In this document: positions 31,101 through 42,568 of the stretch, in pieces
Layout of the letters: each line of letters begins with the position of its first letter
How positions within the stretch are numbered: position 1 is the first letter of the stretch
DNA from: Strigamia acuminata
Taxonomy: Eukaryota; Arthropoda; Chilopoda; Geophilomorpha; Linotaeniidae
DNA: 60,000 nt
Direction of reading: 5' to 3'
Assembly: GCA_949358305.1 (NCBI GenBank)
Contig: OX442314.1
Location: forward strand, 312,001 to 372,000
Notes under the pieces: model-generated
Database searches by the model: none
What the model was told of the DNA's origin: nothing
What the model saw: only the letters and a program-made list of their open reading frames with translations
Made by a program: the position numbers and the translations under genes

Positions 31101-31414
31101 AAGGTCAAAGTCATACGCCAAAGACTTTTTCACTGGAATTTCCAACTAAAACTCCATCACAGGAAGCTGGAAAAACTGAAGGCAATAGTCAAGTAACGAC
31201 TGCATCAGTTAAAAGTGAAGGAAGTGTAGAAACAGCTACTACACCAAGAATGACGCCTGATAACGCACCTTGTCATAACTGCGGTGCATTAGGACATTGG
31301 GCAAGACAGTGCCCACAATCAAAAAAGCAGTCTGCACCAAAAATGGACATTGAAAAGTTGGTGGACGCCCTCACTGAAGCCGTGCAAAAAAACTTGCGAG
31401 CGCGGGACCAGTAA
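28106..31414 (+). CDS. Gypsy gag protein
   Basis: 1102 residues from the ATG at 28106 (gaccATGCAACAAG). The N-terminus is basic and Ser/Arg-rich. Residues of about 150-300 form a long Glu/Gln/Arg coiled coil. A hydrophilic repeat-like middle follows (RDQRYQYND, NERDERKY types). The retrotransposon gag fold spans about 700-860 (AAKWFYGRSFASWNEF, LRSYLRRTEELLDQLP). One CCHC zinc knuckle starts at residue 1056 (CHNCGALGHWARQC). The stop at 31412-31414 lies inside the frameshift stem-loop. At about twice the usual gypsy gag length it is notable for the coiled-coil and spacer regions. Confidence 0.9.
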   Translation: MQQDREAGRGKGPARRTRQRDGASGGHHDTRSRSSSRSADSSRTPNPYSQDLWPNSDNVDHTLVSRPPSPMSIAENVSSTASLKADLSHLSREELLIVAKKRGRLLKAHRIAASRSRDISAVTSGTSTPTQERLDKVRQRIHDLMQAAATSLTEAQQKYLEGGPITDEEAAERLAAIQAREDDIRIAGSEEYQLMKQMRLEECQFKNSKLELELVTKQKENRLQQEKDQMEAFKVRLDTRQQALFAREKAMETAVQDENVRLRQATLQAQEDAERMRKELEDMKYLAHINYPRAAEPQRSSRPADTGRKRIDSFGTSSKRGREGAEEDSASKKLLSSPTRNLFEVIDQWSAQHCPNNQGQTTQHRTKTTEVNLQPEIVTIPATKGQNERSRDVYAGDWPGKYDQHQIGASNFEQSKNPKANNTFRPWEDDPNKLKNKDDGKQEQGASANPFASSQDVDERHLSQRNEGRRQTEHYPSQGDQVVPTQEFPERNRHYETPDRRRDDVSHQQRDHYLSSRDNPNERDQRYQYNDQRYYTNDERQGDDPNYRDRSQQRSNSRQRDESRQRSDSHQDRYSRHNERQRGRNSPPPGGTRNERDERKYSDSEYFRRNEGNYSRNEGNYSQNFGDRQHRSEYRSDEQRIPAGNGGASQMTPAQWREFINSQIDERLARIPSKAQEMEEVLQKRIRKYCAGNWSHTFTDPSQIKWDRITPDPFDGTWQAGTQFFDDVMQIARSHGIDPRTTLDKIIPKILTGGAAKWFYGRSFASWNEFVRAFMKEYGESNATLYHNWDNLKQMLGEDLRSYLRRTEELLDQLPYNVDDFSADRQFRRGLTEFSERVLSMVKAPLANSFEKLAEFMRTNQMYIDDRYIKDLPPEEQRGQEELLRRQANFARGGTKVMQPRSLFTMPRKEVTFQRSKDNEPTPHPPPKIPTRPTARWAQEVDDQRDMVNNQIISMELTDKHIETLVEATNAFYAKNNATTAKYKPPMQPKSTVSSDTKEGQSHTPKTFSLEFPTKTPSQEAGKTEGNSQVTTASVKSEGSVETATTPRMTPDNAPCHNCGALGHWARQCPQSKKQSAPKMDIEKLVDALTEAVQKNLRARDQ

Positions 31415-31429
31415 ATCAGGATCCCGCGC
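31387..31429 (+). promoter_or_regulatory. Programmed -1 frameshift signal between gag and pol
   Basis: The slippery heptamer A AAA AAC sits in the gag frame at 31387-31393. After a 6-base spacer a perfect 8-bp stem forms between 31400-31407 (gcgcggga) and 31422-31429 (tcccgcgc), and the gag stop is in the loop. The pol frame is exactly -1 relative to gag, is open through this site and has no ATG of its own near its start. Confidence 0.85.
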
Positions 31430-34400
31430 CATCAAATAAATCGGAAGAATTGCAGGAAAGTGAAGGCGTAACTGCAAGTAAAAAAGAAGTGTCACCCTCT
31501 ATCGACCCAGAGACGGGGAAAAGAAAAGGAGAAATGATTTGTGAAATCATTGGCGGGGAAATAGTATCAATTAGATTTCCGCCACCAGCATCTCCTAAAG
31601 TCGAAAAGAAAGAAGCAATTGAGAATGCTCTTGTGGCAAAGGAAAAGATTCCTTGTGTATTAACGCCTCCAGAAGCCATAGGGACAATGCGAGTTGCTCA
31701 AGATGAAGTAGCTTGCAAACCTGAAGACGGCAAAATTGTCAAATTACAATTTCCATTATCAGAATTATCAACAATTCCTGAGAGTGAGGAAATTAAAGAA
31801 GTTGACAACACATATTTTGTGAATGAAATCACACAAGCACTGAAGGAGGTGGGACTTGATGAGGAGAACGAAGCGACAATTTTTTGGGCCAATGTGAAAA
31901 ATTCATATGAGAATGACCCTTCAGAGGCAGCGTGGATGATGAACACACCAGTTGAACCAATTGTATGGGATCCATTACTGTACGAACTTCCAAAGCTAGC
32001 ACCTGAAGAAGGCCCAAGAATTAGAGTTTTCAATGTTTTAATCCCCGACGACGAACAACTTGGAGGAATGACAACGATGGACATCCTCACTGAGAGCGGA
32101 AGCATAGCCGCAACATTAGATTCAGGAGCCAACAGAAGTTGTGTGTCACTGCCGCTAGTGAAAGCAATGGGCTTGGAAGATAAAATTACCAAAGTCGGGC
32201 CTAACATGGCCATAAACACAGCGGACAAAAAAGTTCAACCAATCGGTTCAATTCGAATACTATTCCGATGGACACACGGCATGGTGTTACACTATTTCTT
32301 GGTGTTGCCACACGAGATGCATTTCATGCTCATGGGGAATGATGTCATGAAAAGAATGAGAATCCAGCCAAATCCCCTCAGCGGAAAGTGGAATTTCATA
32401 ACCACTTTGGAAGTACCAACTCCATACGTTCCGCAGTCCGTGCTGGATAAATGGGAAAAAACGTTAGAGCAACCAGAATCAACATTCCGGACATTTGCAA
32501 AAGAAACATGTTACAATGCTTTCAATGCAAGATTGAGAATGGACAATGGCGTAGACAACTTGGTGGAAGAAGCCAAACTTCAGCTAACAGAGGCTCTTCA
32601 GTTAGAAGCAGTGCTTAGAAAGCATGAGAAGATTCTCACCAAAACGCCAGGGAAAACACATGTTTTGCAGCATACAATCGAATTGGACACAAAAAAGCCT
32701 ATCAGAGTGCCATTTCGAAGCTGGAACCCGCAAAAGCGCGAAATTTTGCGCCAACTCTGTCAAGAGTTCAAGGACAAAGGTTTTGTGTCGGATGCGGAGG
32801 GAGATTATGCTGCGCGGATCGTATTAGTGTCAAAAACCGGATCAGATCCTCGGTTATGCATCGACTATCGGCCGATAAATGAACACACTTTGTATGATCC
32901 GCCCCAAATGCCCACGATCACGGAGATTCTGCGAGAACTAGGAGAGTTCAACTGGGTGACGACAATAGATCTGACCAAGGGTTACTGGCAGATTGAGTTG
33001 CGCCCAGAAGATAGACCAAAGACGGCATTTTGGAGCCCGATTGGGCGCCTAATGTTTAATGTCATGCCATTTGGGCTTGTCAACGCGCCCACGACATTCC
33101 AGCGCTTAATCGAGAAAGTGCTCGGCGATGCATATCGCAAATACGCCTGGGCGTACTTGGATGACATCGTCATCGTGTCGAAAACATACGAAGAGCACAT
33201 GCGCCATGTTGACGACGTCTTATCAAAATTGGAAAGAGCTGGCTTGCACGTGAATCCTGAAAAGTCAAAATTTTGTCGGAAAGAGCTGAAATTTTTGGGC
33301 TACAATTTGGGAGTCAACGGTGTAAGCGCAGATCCGAAAAAAGTGGACGCCATTGCTAAGTTTCCAGCGCCAACCAATCTCACCGAGTTGCAGCGCTTTC
33401 TTGGAATGGTGAATTTTTTTCACAGACTGTTGAAGGATTTGGCCACTGTGGCCGAGCCCCTGCGTCCGCTCTTGAAAAAGGACATTGATTTCGTGTGGAC
33501 AGGAGACCACCAACGAGCGTTTGAGGAAGTCAAAAAATTACTCACTGACTCAGAAACAATGGCGTTGCCAGACTTAAACCGTCCATTTATTGTCCACACT
33601 GACGCAAGCAAAAAAGGGCTCGGAGCGGCGTTAATGCAAAAGAACATGGTCAACGGGCAAGAACTCGAGGTCCCCTGCGTATATGCTAGTCGCAGTCTGC
33701 AGGCAGCAGAACTGAATTACAGTGTCACAGACCTCGAATGTCTGGCGGTCATTTGGGCGCTACGAAAATTCCGAGAATATCTGGAATTCACCCATTTCAC
33801 TGTGCAGACTGACCATCAGGCCTTGAAATGGCTCATGGGATTGGATGAGCCCACTGGTCGTCTTGCTAGATGGCAAATGGAACTCATGTCGTATAGTTTT
33901 AAAATCCAGTACGTCAAGGGTCCAACCAATGTGCTTGCTGATGCATTGTCGCGTGCGCCAACAGATTTAACAAGTGGTGAAGATGAATGCGGAGAAGCGG
34001 ACGGTGATACACGTTATTGCCCGACAGAGATCCATTCTTGGGAAATTAAGAATTGGAACCAGCTGCCTACGCCGAAAGCCCCTGAAGATCCAATGGTCGC
34101 TTATTGGTGCAATTTGTATGTTGCACCAACGGCAGAGACGAAGCAAAAATTACGCGAGGAGGAAGAATGGCGATACATGCCAAAATCAAACAATGCGATG
34201 GCAAATGCCTTCATCCTCAAAGTGACAGAGCAATTAAATTGCACCCCACCTACTCGCGAGGAATTTATAGCCGAGCAAAAGGCAGACAAACATTGTCAAA
34301 TCATCCGCTTTTATCTGGAAACACAACAATTCCCACCACATGTAACCACTCGCCTTGAAAGAAGGAATTTTAAAGTATTGGCAACCAGACACATCCTCGA

Positions 34401-36276
34401 GGAAGATTTGCTCATGCGATATCAACCAACGATTTCTGATGAGCTAGGCGAGGATAGTAGCGCGCTGAAAGTCGTGGTACCAAAGTCGCTAAGATTTCGA
34501 GTACTTTGGTTGATGCACGGCCACCCATTGGCCAGTCATAGCGGTATTGCAAGAACACTTTATCGGATGCGCTGCGTCTATGTTTGGGACGGCATGAAAA
34601 GGGACACTGCAAAGTTCATCAAGCACTGTGTCAGATGCCAGGCGTGCAAACCACGACCAAAAACTAAAGTTGAGCCGGCTGAAATTGGGCCTTATGCACC
34701 GTTTGAGTGCTTGAGTATTGATCTAACAGGCCCAAAGCCAAGGACGATCGAAGGAAACAACTATATTCTGGTTATTTTGGATGTTGCGACTCACTGGCCA
34801 AAATTGTACCCATTGGAGGACCCCACCGCCCAAATCATCTCGGATTGTGTGTACGACACGTCCATGGACTGGGGATTTCCTCTAAAAATAATATCAGACA
34901 ATGGCCCGCAATTTAAAGCGCGAATTTACAAGGAGTTTTGCAAACGTTTCAAAATTATCCCAAAATTCACTTCCCCGTATCATCCACAAGCCAATCCAGT
35001 CGAGAGGCTCAACAGGGACATAAAGTATGTCATTGCAATTTTCACAGACCTGCACCGCCGCTGGGACGAATATTTAAGAGAAATAGCGTTCAGCATCAGG
35101 TCCACTGAGTCAAGGGGTCGAGGATACTCCCCTGCCTATCTCAACTGCGGCAGAGAACTTCGTATTCCTTGGGATCCGAGAGTTCTCGATGGAATTCTTC
35201 GGATTGACCCAAAACGGCCCCATGAGTATGTCCAAAGATTACAAAGAGTGATAAGTGACACGTACCACCACATGATGGCGCATATTGTAGACTTAAGAGA
35301 GAGAGTGCGCAATCATCAAGATGATGCCAAATTTGAGAACTTCAAAATTAATGATCTTGTTTGGAGAGAAAACCACGCGCTCTCAAAAGCCTCAGCTGGT
35401 ATCTCTGCGAGTATTGCGGACAAGCGTACTGGCCCCTATGTTATTACCCAAATACATCAGGGTGGAGCTGCCAGATTGCGCCGGCTAAAAGACAATCGAA
35501 TTTTTAACTCAATTCACAAATCCGAATTGTCACCCTACTTCCCTGAATTTAACCAAGAAATTTGGTTAAAAGGCCAAACTAAAAGTAACCCCAATGCTGA
35601 GGTGGTAAACACCTTATTCGATGACATTCCAGCAAGAGGGGAGAATTCAGAAGTAGTGGAAGAGGCAGAAAATGTGCCAAGTACGGAAGTCGCAGAAAAT
35701 GTGCAAACGTCAACTAATGCACAAGAAACACAAAAACAGTCAGACTTGCAAAATTCGCAAAATTTTGAAGTCAATTTTGATTTGGACACAGTCGTCGAAA
35801 TACAAGAAATTGTAAATGCACAAAGTGCAGACGACACGCAAAATGAAGAACGTGCAGAAAACGTTCACGATAATGACAGTGCGCAAGGCGCAGAAAGTGT
35901 GGAATCTGTACACAGAAATATGCAAGATGTCACACAAGACGTAGAAAATGCACCAACTAGTACACAAAGTGCAGAAAATTCGCCAAATGCAGAAAATGTG
36001 CAAGGTGCAGAAACTGCAAATGAGTTTGCAGAAAAATGTGTTGCAGAAAGTTCAGACGACACGCATGCAGACATTCCACTAATCACCCCAGAAAATGATG
36101 TTTTTGGAAATGAAAAGCAAGTTGCTTCATTTTCCAAAAAGAGGGGAAAGAGAGTGGAAAAGAAAGTTGAAATCAAAAAAAAATATCAACAATTAAATTC
36201 TCGTGAGAAGAAAAAGGCTTTAAAACAATACCCACTTCGCAACAGAGCGAAGATAAAGCCTCCGGATTATCTCTAA
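31415..36276 (+). CDS. Gypsy pol: protease, RT, RNase H, integrase
   Basis: Expressed as a gag-pol fusion through the -1 frameshift; the frame stays open to TAA at 36274-36276 (about 1620 codons). Domains in order: an aspartic protease with ATLDSGANRSC; a reverse transcriptase with LCIDYRPIN, TTIDLTKGYWQIEL, FGLVNAPTTFQ and the catalytic YLDD near residue 569 counted from 31450; an RNase H with IVHTDASKKGLGAAL; an integrase HHCC zinc finger ending CVRCQACKPRP; and an integrase core with SIDLTG, ISDNGPQF and NPVERLNRD (D, D, E). This order is that of Ty3/gypsy. The C-terminal 250 residues are an unusual Asn/Gln/Glu-rich tail with repeated AENV/NAQ phrases and a basic end. Confidence 0.93.
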
Positions 36277-36532
36277 AAATAGAGCTAGGACGTCGCTCGG
36301 AAGTCCGGAAATGGACGACGTCATTTGCTGCGTTGTGATTGGTCGCCGAAGGGATCAGCTGCAGTTCGAGACACTTAGACATAACAACAAGTGTGAACTA
36401 GTTTAACCTCTCGAAAAAACAAACAAATTTCGATAAGTGATCACTGACAGACAACAGCAACAGCGATCTGAGGTTTGGAAAAAGCGTTTACGACGACCAA
36501 CAACAACGAAAAGCGGAGATTAATCGGGAAAG
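36277..36532 (+). other. Non-coding segment upstream of the gypsy ORF3 first exon
   Basis: No open frame of note. It contains a CCAAT-type motif (gtgattggtc, 36337) and could serve as an internal promoter or subgenomic leader for ORF3. That is inference only. Confidence 0.35.
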
Positions 36533-39500
36533 ATGTCGCGAGAACGTCAAGCAGACGGTTCGGATGACGAACGACAGAAAGAAAAGGAAATTTTAGACAA
36601 GGTAGTCAAAAGTTGAAAAAATATTCAATTAGAAATGCGACAAATAAGTCGATAGAAAACGTTTCCTTCACATAAATGTGTATGTCAATGTGATCAAAGT
36701 TAGAAATGAGAAAGTTTATTAGAGAATTAAAAGGCTCACTCTCAGAAATGAATGGTAAAAGGGAAAAAATTGTCCGAATCTTTACTATTCATAAGTCAAA
36801 AGGCAAAACGATTCATAAGAAAGAATTATAAGGCATAAATTTGATACGTTTAATTGAAAAATATAACAAAAAATTAAATGCGGGTACGGGAATCGAAGTG
36901 TAAATTGCTATAAATAACATGAGAACGGACGCCATCTTGTGTTCAATCACGGAACCAAAATGGCGGAGTTCGAAATAAGAGATTAAAACACATTGACAGA
37001 CACATGGAAGAAACGATAAGTGTGTGACAAAGATAAGGAATTAACGATAAAAGAAAAGATTAGAAAGATTTCGAATCAGAACGACAAAATTGTCTAAAAT
37101 AATTTCGTCAAAAAAGATAAAACTCCGCATGCCATGCAGAGGGGACGCCATCTAGCGGCCCAAAATCAAATTAAAAAGCAATATTTTATCGAAAATGCTA
37201 AAATAAATGTCACACACATAAGGAATTGTTATTATGTTGAAAATATTTATTGAATAACATTCTTTTGATAGACTGAGCAAGCCATGGCGTCCTGGGAGGC
37301 GATTCCAGAAGGTGCAATTATTAGATTGAACATCTTCCGTGGAAGGATCCCGGACAAGATTCAAATAGTGTTCAAGCGACTAGGATATGACGCTTGGATA
37401 ACTCGGAAGTGGCTCACCAACCAAATCAAAAAATATTGGGGGACCACGAAGCGAATCTGCCATGGAGACACATTGGAAGCGCACGCCTTACGTCAACTCA
37501 TATCCGAACTGGAAGACCCGCATGGACCCATTTTCAATGAGTTGCTGGCGGAATTATATCCAATGGTTTACGAAAAGGCTAAGGACTACGAAGTGTATTG
37601 CGACCCGACAACAAATCGGCAAAAGTTTGCCAAGCGAGTCATGTCGAGGATCAAGGCGGAAGCTGGCCCAGTAGCAGCAGAATTTATAGTCAAACAACAA
37701 GCTTTTTTAGAAGAGCAGGAAAAGCTAGGATGCCCGCCTGTGACGTCACCACCCGAACATTTCGCAAAAACGCAGACTCAGATGCATCAGTTGCATCTAA
37801 CTGGAGCCGTGGGAAATCGAGTTGCAAACACCAACCGAAATCGACCGCGCAGACGATATACTCCAACTAAAGCGATGAAGGATTGGGAACGTCTCGAAGA
37901 TCAGCGCTCGAGAAGAAGTCGACATTCTCCCATCGAGTGGCATGAAGAAGCACGCGAAGTCACGCCACCAAAGAGAGCAAAAAAATGCAGGAGGTCGCAC
38001 AAGAAGTCGAAGGCTCAACGCGAAATTACTCTGCCGATGTCAAAAAAGGACGCACTTTTAATCAAGATTAAGGGCACCTGCGACCCCGATGAGCCCATCA
38101 TTCCGTTGGTTGAGTGGGACGACTCGTGGCAAGAGGATTTCGTGATTGTCGATGAGGCAGAAGAATCGGAGTATTCGTCGGACGCAGGGAAGGAAGCGGT
38201 CGCTACCGGAGGAGAAGATTCGTCGGTGTTCCAGAGTCCAGCACCACACAAGGATGTACCTGACACCCCATCACCAAGGCCATCCTCCCCTGAAGAAGCA
38301 ATGACCATTCAGGTCCCGAGCTTGACTCGAAGAGCGTCAGCAGAGCCGGAAGCCCCACCTCCGCCTCCCCAACTGCAAGAGCTGATGGCGCTGAAAGTGA
38401 AACCGCCAAAGGCAAAGGGAAAGCCAAAAATGTTACGGCCGAAAAAATCGATTGAACATGATCGTTTGAAGAAGAAGAAAGCGCCGACTGTAGACCCGCA
38501 CACGTTGCCAATGGAGGGACCCATTCCACTGATGGACCACTCGATTCCGGTCCCAGAACTCGCATTGTGCCCAGGGGAGCAACCAATGAGACCCCAAGAA
38601 GATTACGACAAGGACTTCTACAGATTATGGCGCAGCTACTTGAAATACCCGTTGAACACCCAGAAACTGGTCCTCACAAATTTGGATGGATACCAGGCCG
38701 CCCAGCTCAATGAAGCGGTGAACGAGATGAAGCGTTTGGCCAGGGAATTTGTGCAAGTACCACTGAGGGAGCAAACTGAACGCTGGCTGCAAAAATTCCA
38801 GAAGAAAACGGTGAAAGTGCAGCAACGCTTACTGTTTCCGGGGGTATTCTACACCGATGAGGCGTCGTTCATAGGCGATACTGTGTTGTATACAACGCCA
38901 TTAGGAATTCCACCTGAAATGCTTACCAACTGGAAGTCAATCCTCTATGATGCGGTGTTGCTTCGGAGCAATTTGGTGTATGCAAATCTGGCGAATGGAG
39001 AGACATGCAATCAGAGCGCAACACGTCTGAGACAGGAGTGGACGATGAGGTTGGAAGAAATGGAAAAGCGTCGAGACTCGCAGACGTTTGGAGCACAAGC
39101 TTGTGCATTGTGGAGACCTGCTGGGGCCCCGTTCAGACCAAGGGCAACACCAAAAGGTGCAAGTGCTCCTTCCACCACTGCATTTGCTCAAGTCAGCCGC
39201 CCTTACGTCACCTACATGCCGTCAGTCACCTATGTGCCAGCGGTGTATCGGGCGCTGACCACAACCACGAACGCCACGGAGGCAGGAATTTGTTCAGTGG
39301 AACCGTCCGCCAGCGGGAAAGAGGAAGTGCCGACCGTTTCCATGATCCAGAATATGGAATATGGCAAAATCAGGTATTATTACCCAAAGTTAAAGTTTTC
39401 CGATGGCACGAGGGCTTTGTTAAAGAATAGCTCCACTCTTTGCAAAGAGGCGTTTAAATGGCTCGAGAAATCTGTGCGCGAGTTGCAATATCGATCGCGT

Positions 39501-39722
39501 CACCGCCAGCTCATTGCAGTACGCCGAGCCCCGAGCAGTGAGGAAGAGAAATTCGAAATGAATTACGACCACGTCCTCAAGAAGACGGCAGACATTCGTG
39601 ACGTTTGGTTACACGTCAATACGGGGATGATGTCTGGCCCAGCCCGCGGATTGCCAAAGTTCTCAATTTCCGAGAATGCAACTCCCGTGGCTATTCCTGA
39701 GACGAAAGGGGTTATTTGGTAG
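36533..39722 (+). CDS. Gypsy third ORF, probably spliced, function unknown
   Basis: The main exon (37284-39722 from its own ATG) has 812 codons. Upstream, an ATG at 36533 opens 23 codons ending in a donor (GACAAG|gtagtc, 36602), and an acceptor (ttttgatag, 37271) precedes four codons leading in frame into the main ORF, so splicing gives 839 residues. It occupies the env position but shows no signal peptide, transmembrane segment or fusion-like region. Visible features: a basic Arg/Lys cluster (about 205-260 of the main ORF, e.g. PKRAKKCRRSHKKSK, NLS-like), an acidic stretch (EAEESEYSSDAG), a proline run, another basic patch (KPKAKG-type) and a helical C-terminal half. I recognise no family. 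Confidence 0.75.
36602..37271 (+). other. Predicted intron of gypsy ORF3
   Basis: GT...AG, 670 bp, AT-rich, with no long frame. It joins 36601 to 37272 in phase 0. The polypyrimidine tract is modest (cattcttttgatag). Confidence 0.5.
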
Positions 39723-39762
39723 AAATGTCGGTTTTGGGAAAACCTCCCAAAAAGAGGGGAAG

Positions 39763-41188
39763 TGCGGTGGCCCGGATGCCACCGAGAGGTTTTATTTTAT
39801 TTGATCGCTTTGAAAATAAGTCAATTTCAAGCGAAAGGAAATAAATAATTCCGAATTTTATTTATTTAGTGCATTTAGCAAAAGTTTGCTTTATTTTATT
39901 ATTATTTTACATTGTATCTCGAAATAAGTTAATTCGAGTTCATTGTCACCATTTTTGTATGTAAATCGAATAAAATATATGCATTTGAATTATAAACCAG
40001 TTGAATTTATTTTGAGTCTTGAAAGTTGCCAAAATTGGCAGTTTTATTATTATTTTGTGCCACAAAGTGACAGCAGTATAATTGGAGTAATTAATAGTTA
40101 TTTTTAGAACTCTGCCTGTCTGCAGAAAAACAGCTGAGTGGGAGGTTGCCAGGGCAACCCACCCACAAGCTAAGCAATACAGGAAGTGTTTCCTGCTAAT
40201 AAGGAAATTTAGCAGAAACACTTCAGTCTTACTTTGAAAACCTTGTTGAAACAACCCCGTGAATTTACTCCAGAAACCTGAAAACTGCAGATAAATCTTA
40301 CGGCCAAATTTTGCCAAGTTTGAGACTCACCACTTCTTGCAACAGTAAACTGCTGTTGTGAGAGCCCTTTCTTGTGATAACCACATTGTTATCACGAGAT
40401 TTCTTCTTGCAACAACCTGCTTGTTGTTGTGAGATTTCTTTCTTGTCGCTAAACAGGCGACGAGATATTTGTATTTTGCCAAGTTTGGCGACCCGCCGTC
40501 AAGGTCGTCACTCGTGCCGGCGTGCCGAGTGAGATCCGAGTCGTGGGTGTCGTCCAACTTTGGATTTGAGTAACGTAACCGAGACGTTTTCGCCACCGTC
40601 ACGGTCGTCTGTCGCGCCGGCGTGCCGAGCAGAGACCCGAGTCGTGTGGGAGATCGTTTATCGAGGAGAATTAGTGGTGAAGGTGCGGACGTTTGTGAGA
40701 CGTCGTGTTTGAGGAAAAACGTCGTGAAAACGTTCCGTCGGCGTACGTGAGCGTTTCCATCAACGAGACGGAGTCGAGAAGGAAATCCAACGTCCGATCG
40801 CCGTCGGATTTGGAGAGGAACGAAACAGCGTCGAGGACGGAAAACCAGCGCCGTCGCCGCCATCTTCTTTATTTTATTCCTATTTTCCTAATTTCGATAA
40901 GTATTTTGTTTAGTATTTTTATTATGTTAACGGTAAAAAGTAATGTTAAGAAAGCTTTGTAATTTCGTGTATTATTTGTAATTTAAGTGATTTATTCAAG
41001 ACTAAGAATAAATCTCCTGTGAGAATTTAAAAGAGAAAACATTTGTATTCTTTGAAATTAGTTAGTTAGTTAAATTCACTTAGGCCAATTAGATTAAATA
41101 TAAATTTTAGTGTTAGTGAGTTTTGTAAGTCCTATAAACGGCAATCCTTAGTGAGTCAGTTTTAGTAATAAGATTCCGGTTCACTTCA
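39763..41188 (+). repeat. 3' LTR of the gypsy element (1426 bp)
   Basis: Same as 26542-27967 on reading, including the hairpin array (40336-40464). It is preceded by the purine tract aaaaagaggggaag and followed by the target duplication acgg. Confidence 0.93.
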
Positions 41189-41225
41189 ACGGTTAGGTTT
41201 CAGATTTGGGAAATTTGGCAAGTAA

Positions 41226-42560
41226 GAATCATCAAACTCCTCATTACTTAAACGAGAGGAGTACGAGAGCATCTAGCAGCAGCAATTGGATGTACTATCT
41301 CAAATCAACGGAGAAATTGATGATAAATAAAAATTCATGACAAATTGGTAAAAGCTACACTGTGCAGTCGTACAATACCAGCATTATGCCAACCAGAGCT
41401 CTTTAAACTTAGCTCTGCAAATTTCTAGCTGTCATTTGCTTGGCAATAGTTGCATTATAAAAGAAAGTTACATCAAGTTCAGTGAAATTAATTGATGATA
41501 CCATAATGCAAGTTACCACTTTTAGGCCACCATTCCAGACATAATTGCGAACAGGTTTGCACAATGAGCAAACACAGCATAAGTAGCTGTCCATTGGCAG
41601 CACATGAAAGAAAACAGTGCATGGAAGAAAACAAGTGCGGAAATGTGGGTTCAAATCAACATGCAAATTCTCTTTGTTTAGGGTTGTAATTTGGCATGGA
41701 TGTGTTGCACGACCAGAGCTCTCTTCCAGTTCCAATTAGACAAGTCAAGTCATCAGTTTATCCAGGAGTGACCAACTGACCATTGCCCTCTAGCAAACAA
41801 GAAAGAAGCAACACGAAATTCAATATTTCAAAAAAAATCTAAAGAATTGAATTTAAAATACCAAACTAAAGAAAATAAAAAGATATTTCTCGAGTCCATT
41901 GTACACTCATAACAAATATATTCATTTCAAATGCATTAGGCTTAAAAATAGAATCTAGAAGTGAAGCTAAGCCTAAAATAGAATTTAGAAGGGAAATGCC
42001 TCAAATGGAATCCAGAAGTGAAATTCAGCCAAAAATGAATGAAGTTAGGAATCAAACCATCTTAATCCAGTTCCTTGGCTGTGCGTGATAGAAATCTGCA
42101 TAAATACAAAGGAAAGACAACTTCACCGTGGTGAAAAATACGAATATCAACGGATAAAAAGAAACAACGACGAAATGGAAGGCAGAGCAGAACCAACAAA
42201 ATCTCGCTGTTCACCTCGCCTTTCGTATATCGTGCTGATCGAGTTACGTGACAGATTATTGTTTAGCGTATTGTATTGTTTACAGCATCGTCATAAAATG
42301 CACATCCACGCACTCTGCTGTTGAACGATCAAGTCATTGCATTGCAAATCATATGTAAAACCGTCTTTGTTAATAATCACCACACATCACTTACAAAACA
42401 ACAAACACATTTTTTAAGTGCCAAACACACGAGTGGATCAGGCAAAAACGGTGCAAAAATACGAAGACCAGAGCTCCGTGATCGACGTCCTGCACGAGAG
42501 CGAGGTAAGAACGCGTTGTTTCATACAACCACAGACCTAAATACAATACCGACTGCGAAC
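41226..42560. other. Unassigned AT-rich DNA
   Basis: No coherent exon. A 108-codon minus-strand frame (41409-41735) has scattered Cys residues but no recognisable family. 41935-42010 repeats a gaatctagaagtgaa/gaatttagaaggga phrase three times. Confidence 0.4.
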
Positions 42561-42568
42561 TAAATTAA

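Larger units (their letters stand above)
26542..41188 (+). mobile_element. Complete Ty3/gypsy retrotransposon with long LTRs and a third ORF
   Basis: 1426-bp LTRs (26542-27967, 39763-41188) begin TGCGGTGG and end CACTTCA, with no difference found on reading. The 4-bp duplication acgg lies at 26538-26541 and 41189-41192. Internal layout: gag (28106-31414), pol in the -1 frame (to 36276), about 1 kb without long frames but with a small exon, an 812-codon third ORF (37284-39722), and a purine tract (aaaaagaggggaag, 39749-39762). No gene is broken. At 14.6 kb it is large for a gypsy element. Identical LTRs argue for recent insertion. Confidence 0.95.

Noticed and set aside
36533-39722. Gypsy ORF3 as an envelope gene
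   Set aside because: No signal peptide, transmembrane segment, glycosylation-rich ectodomain or furin-type site; basic and acidic low-complexity regions point to an internal protein.
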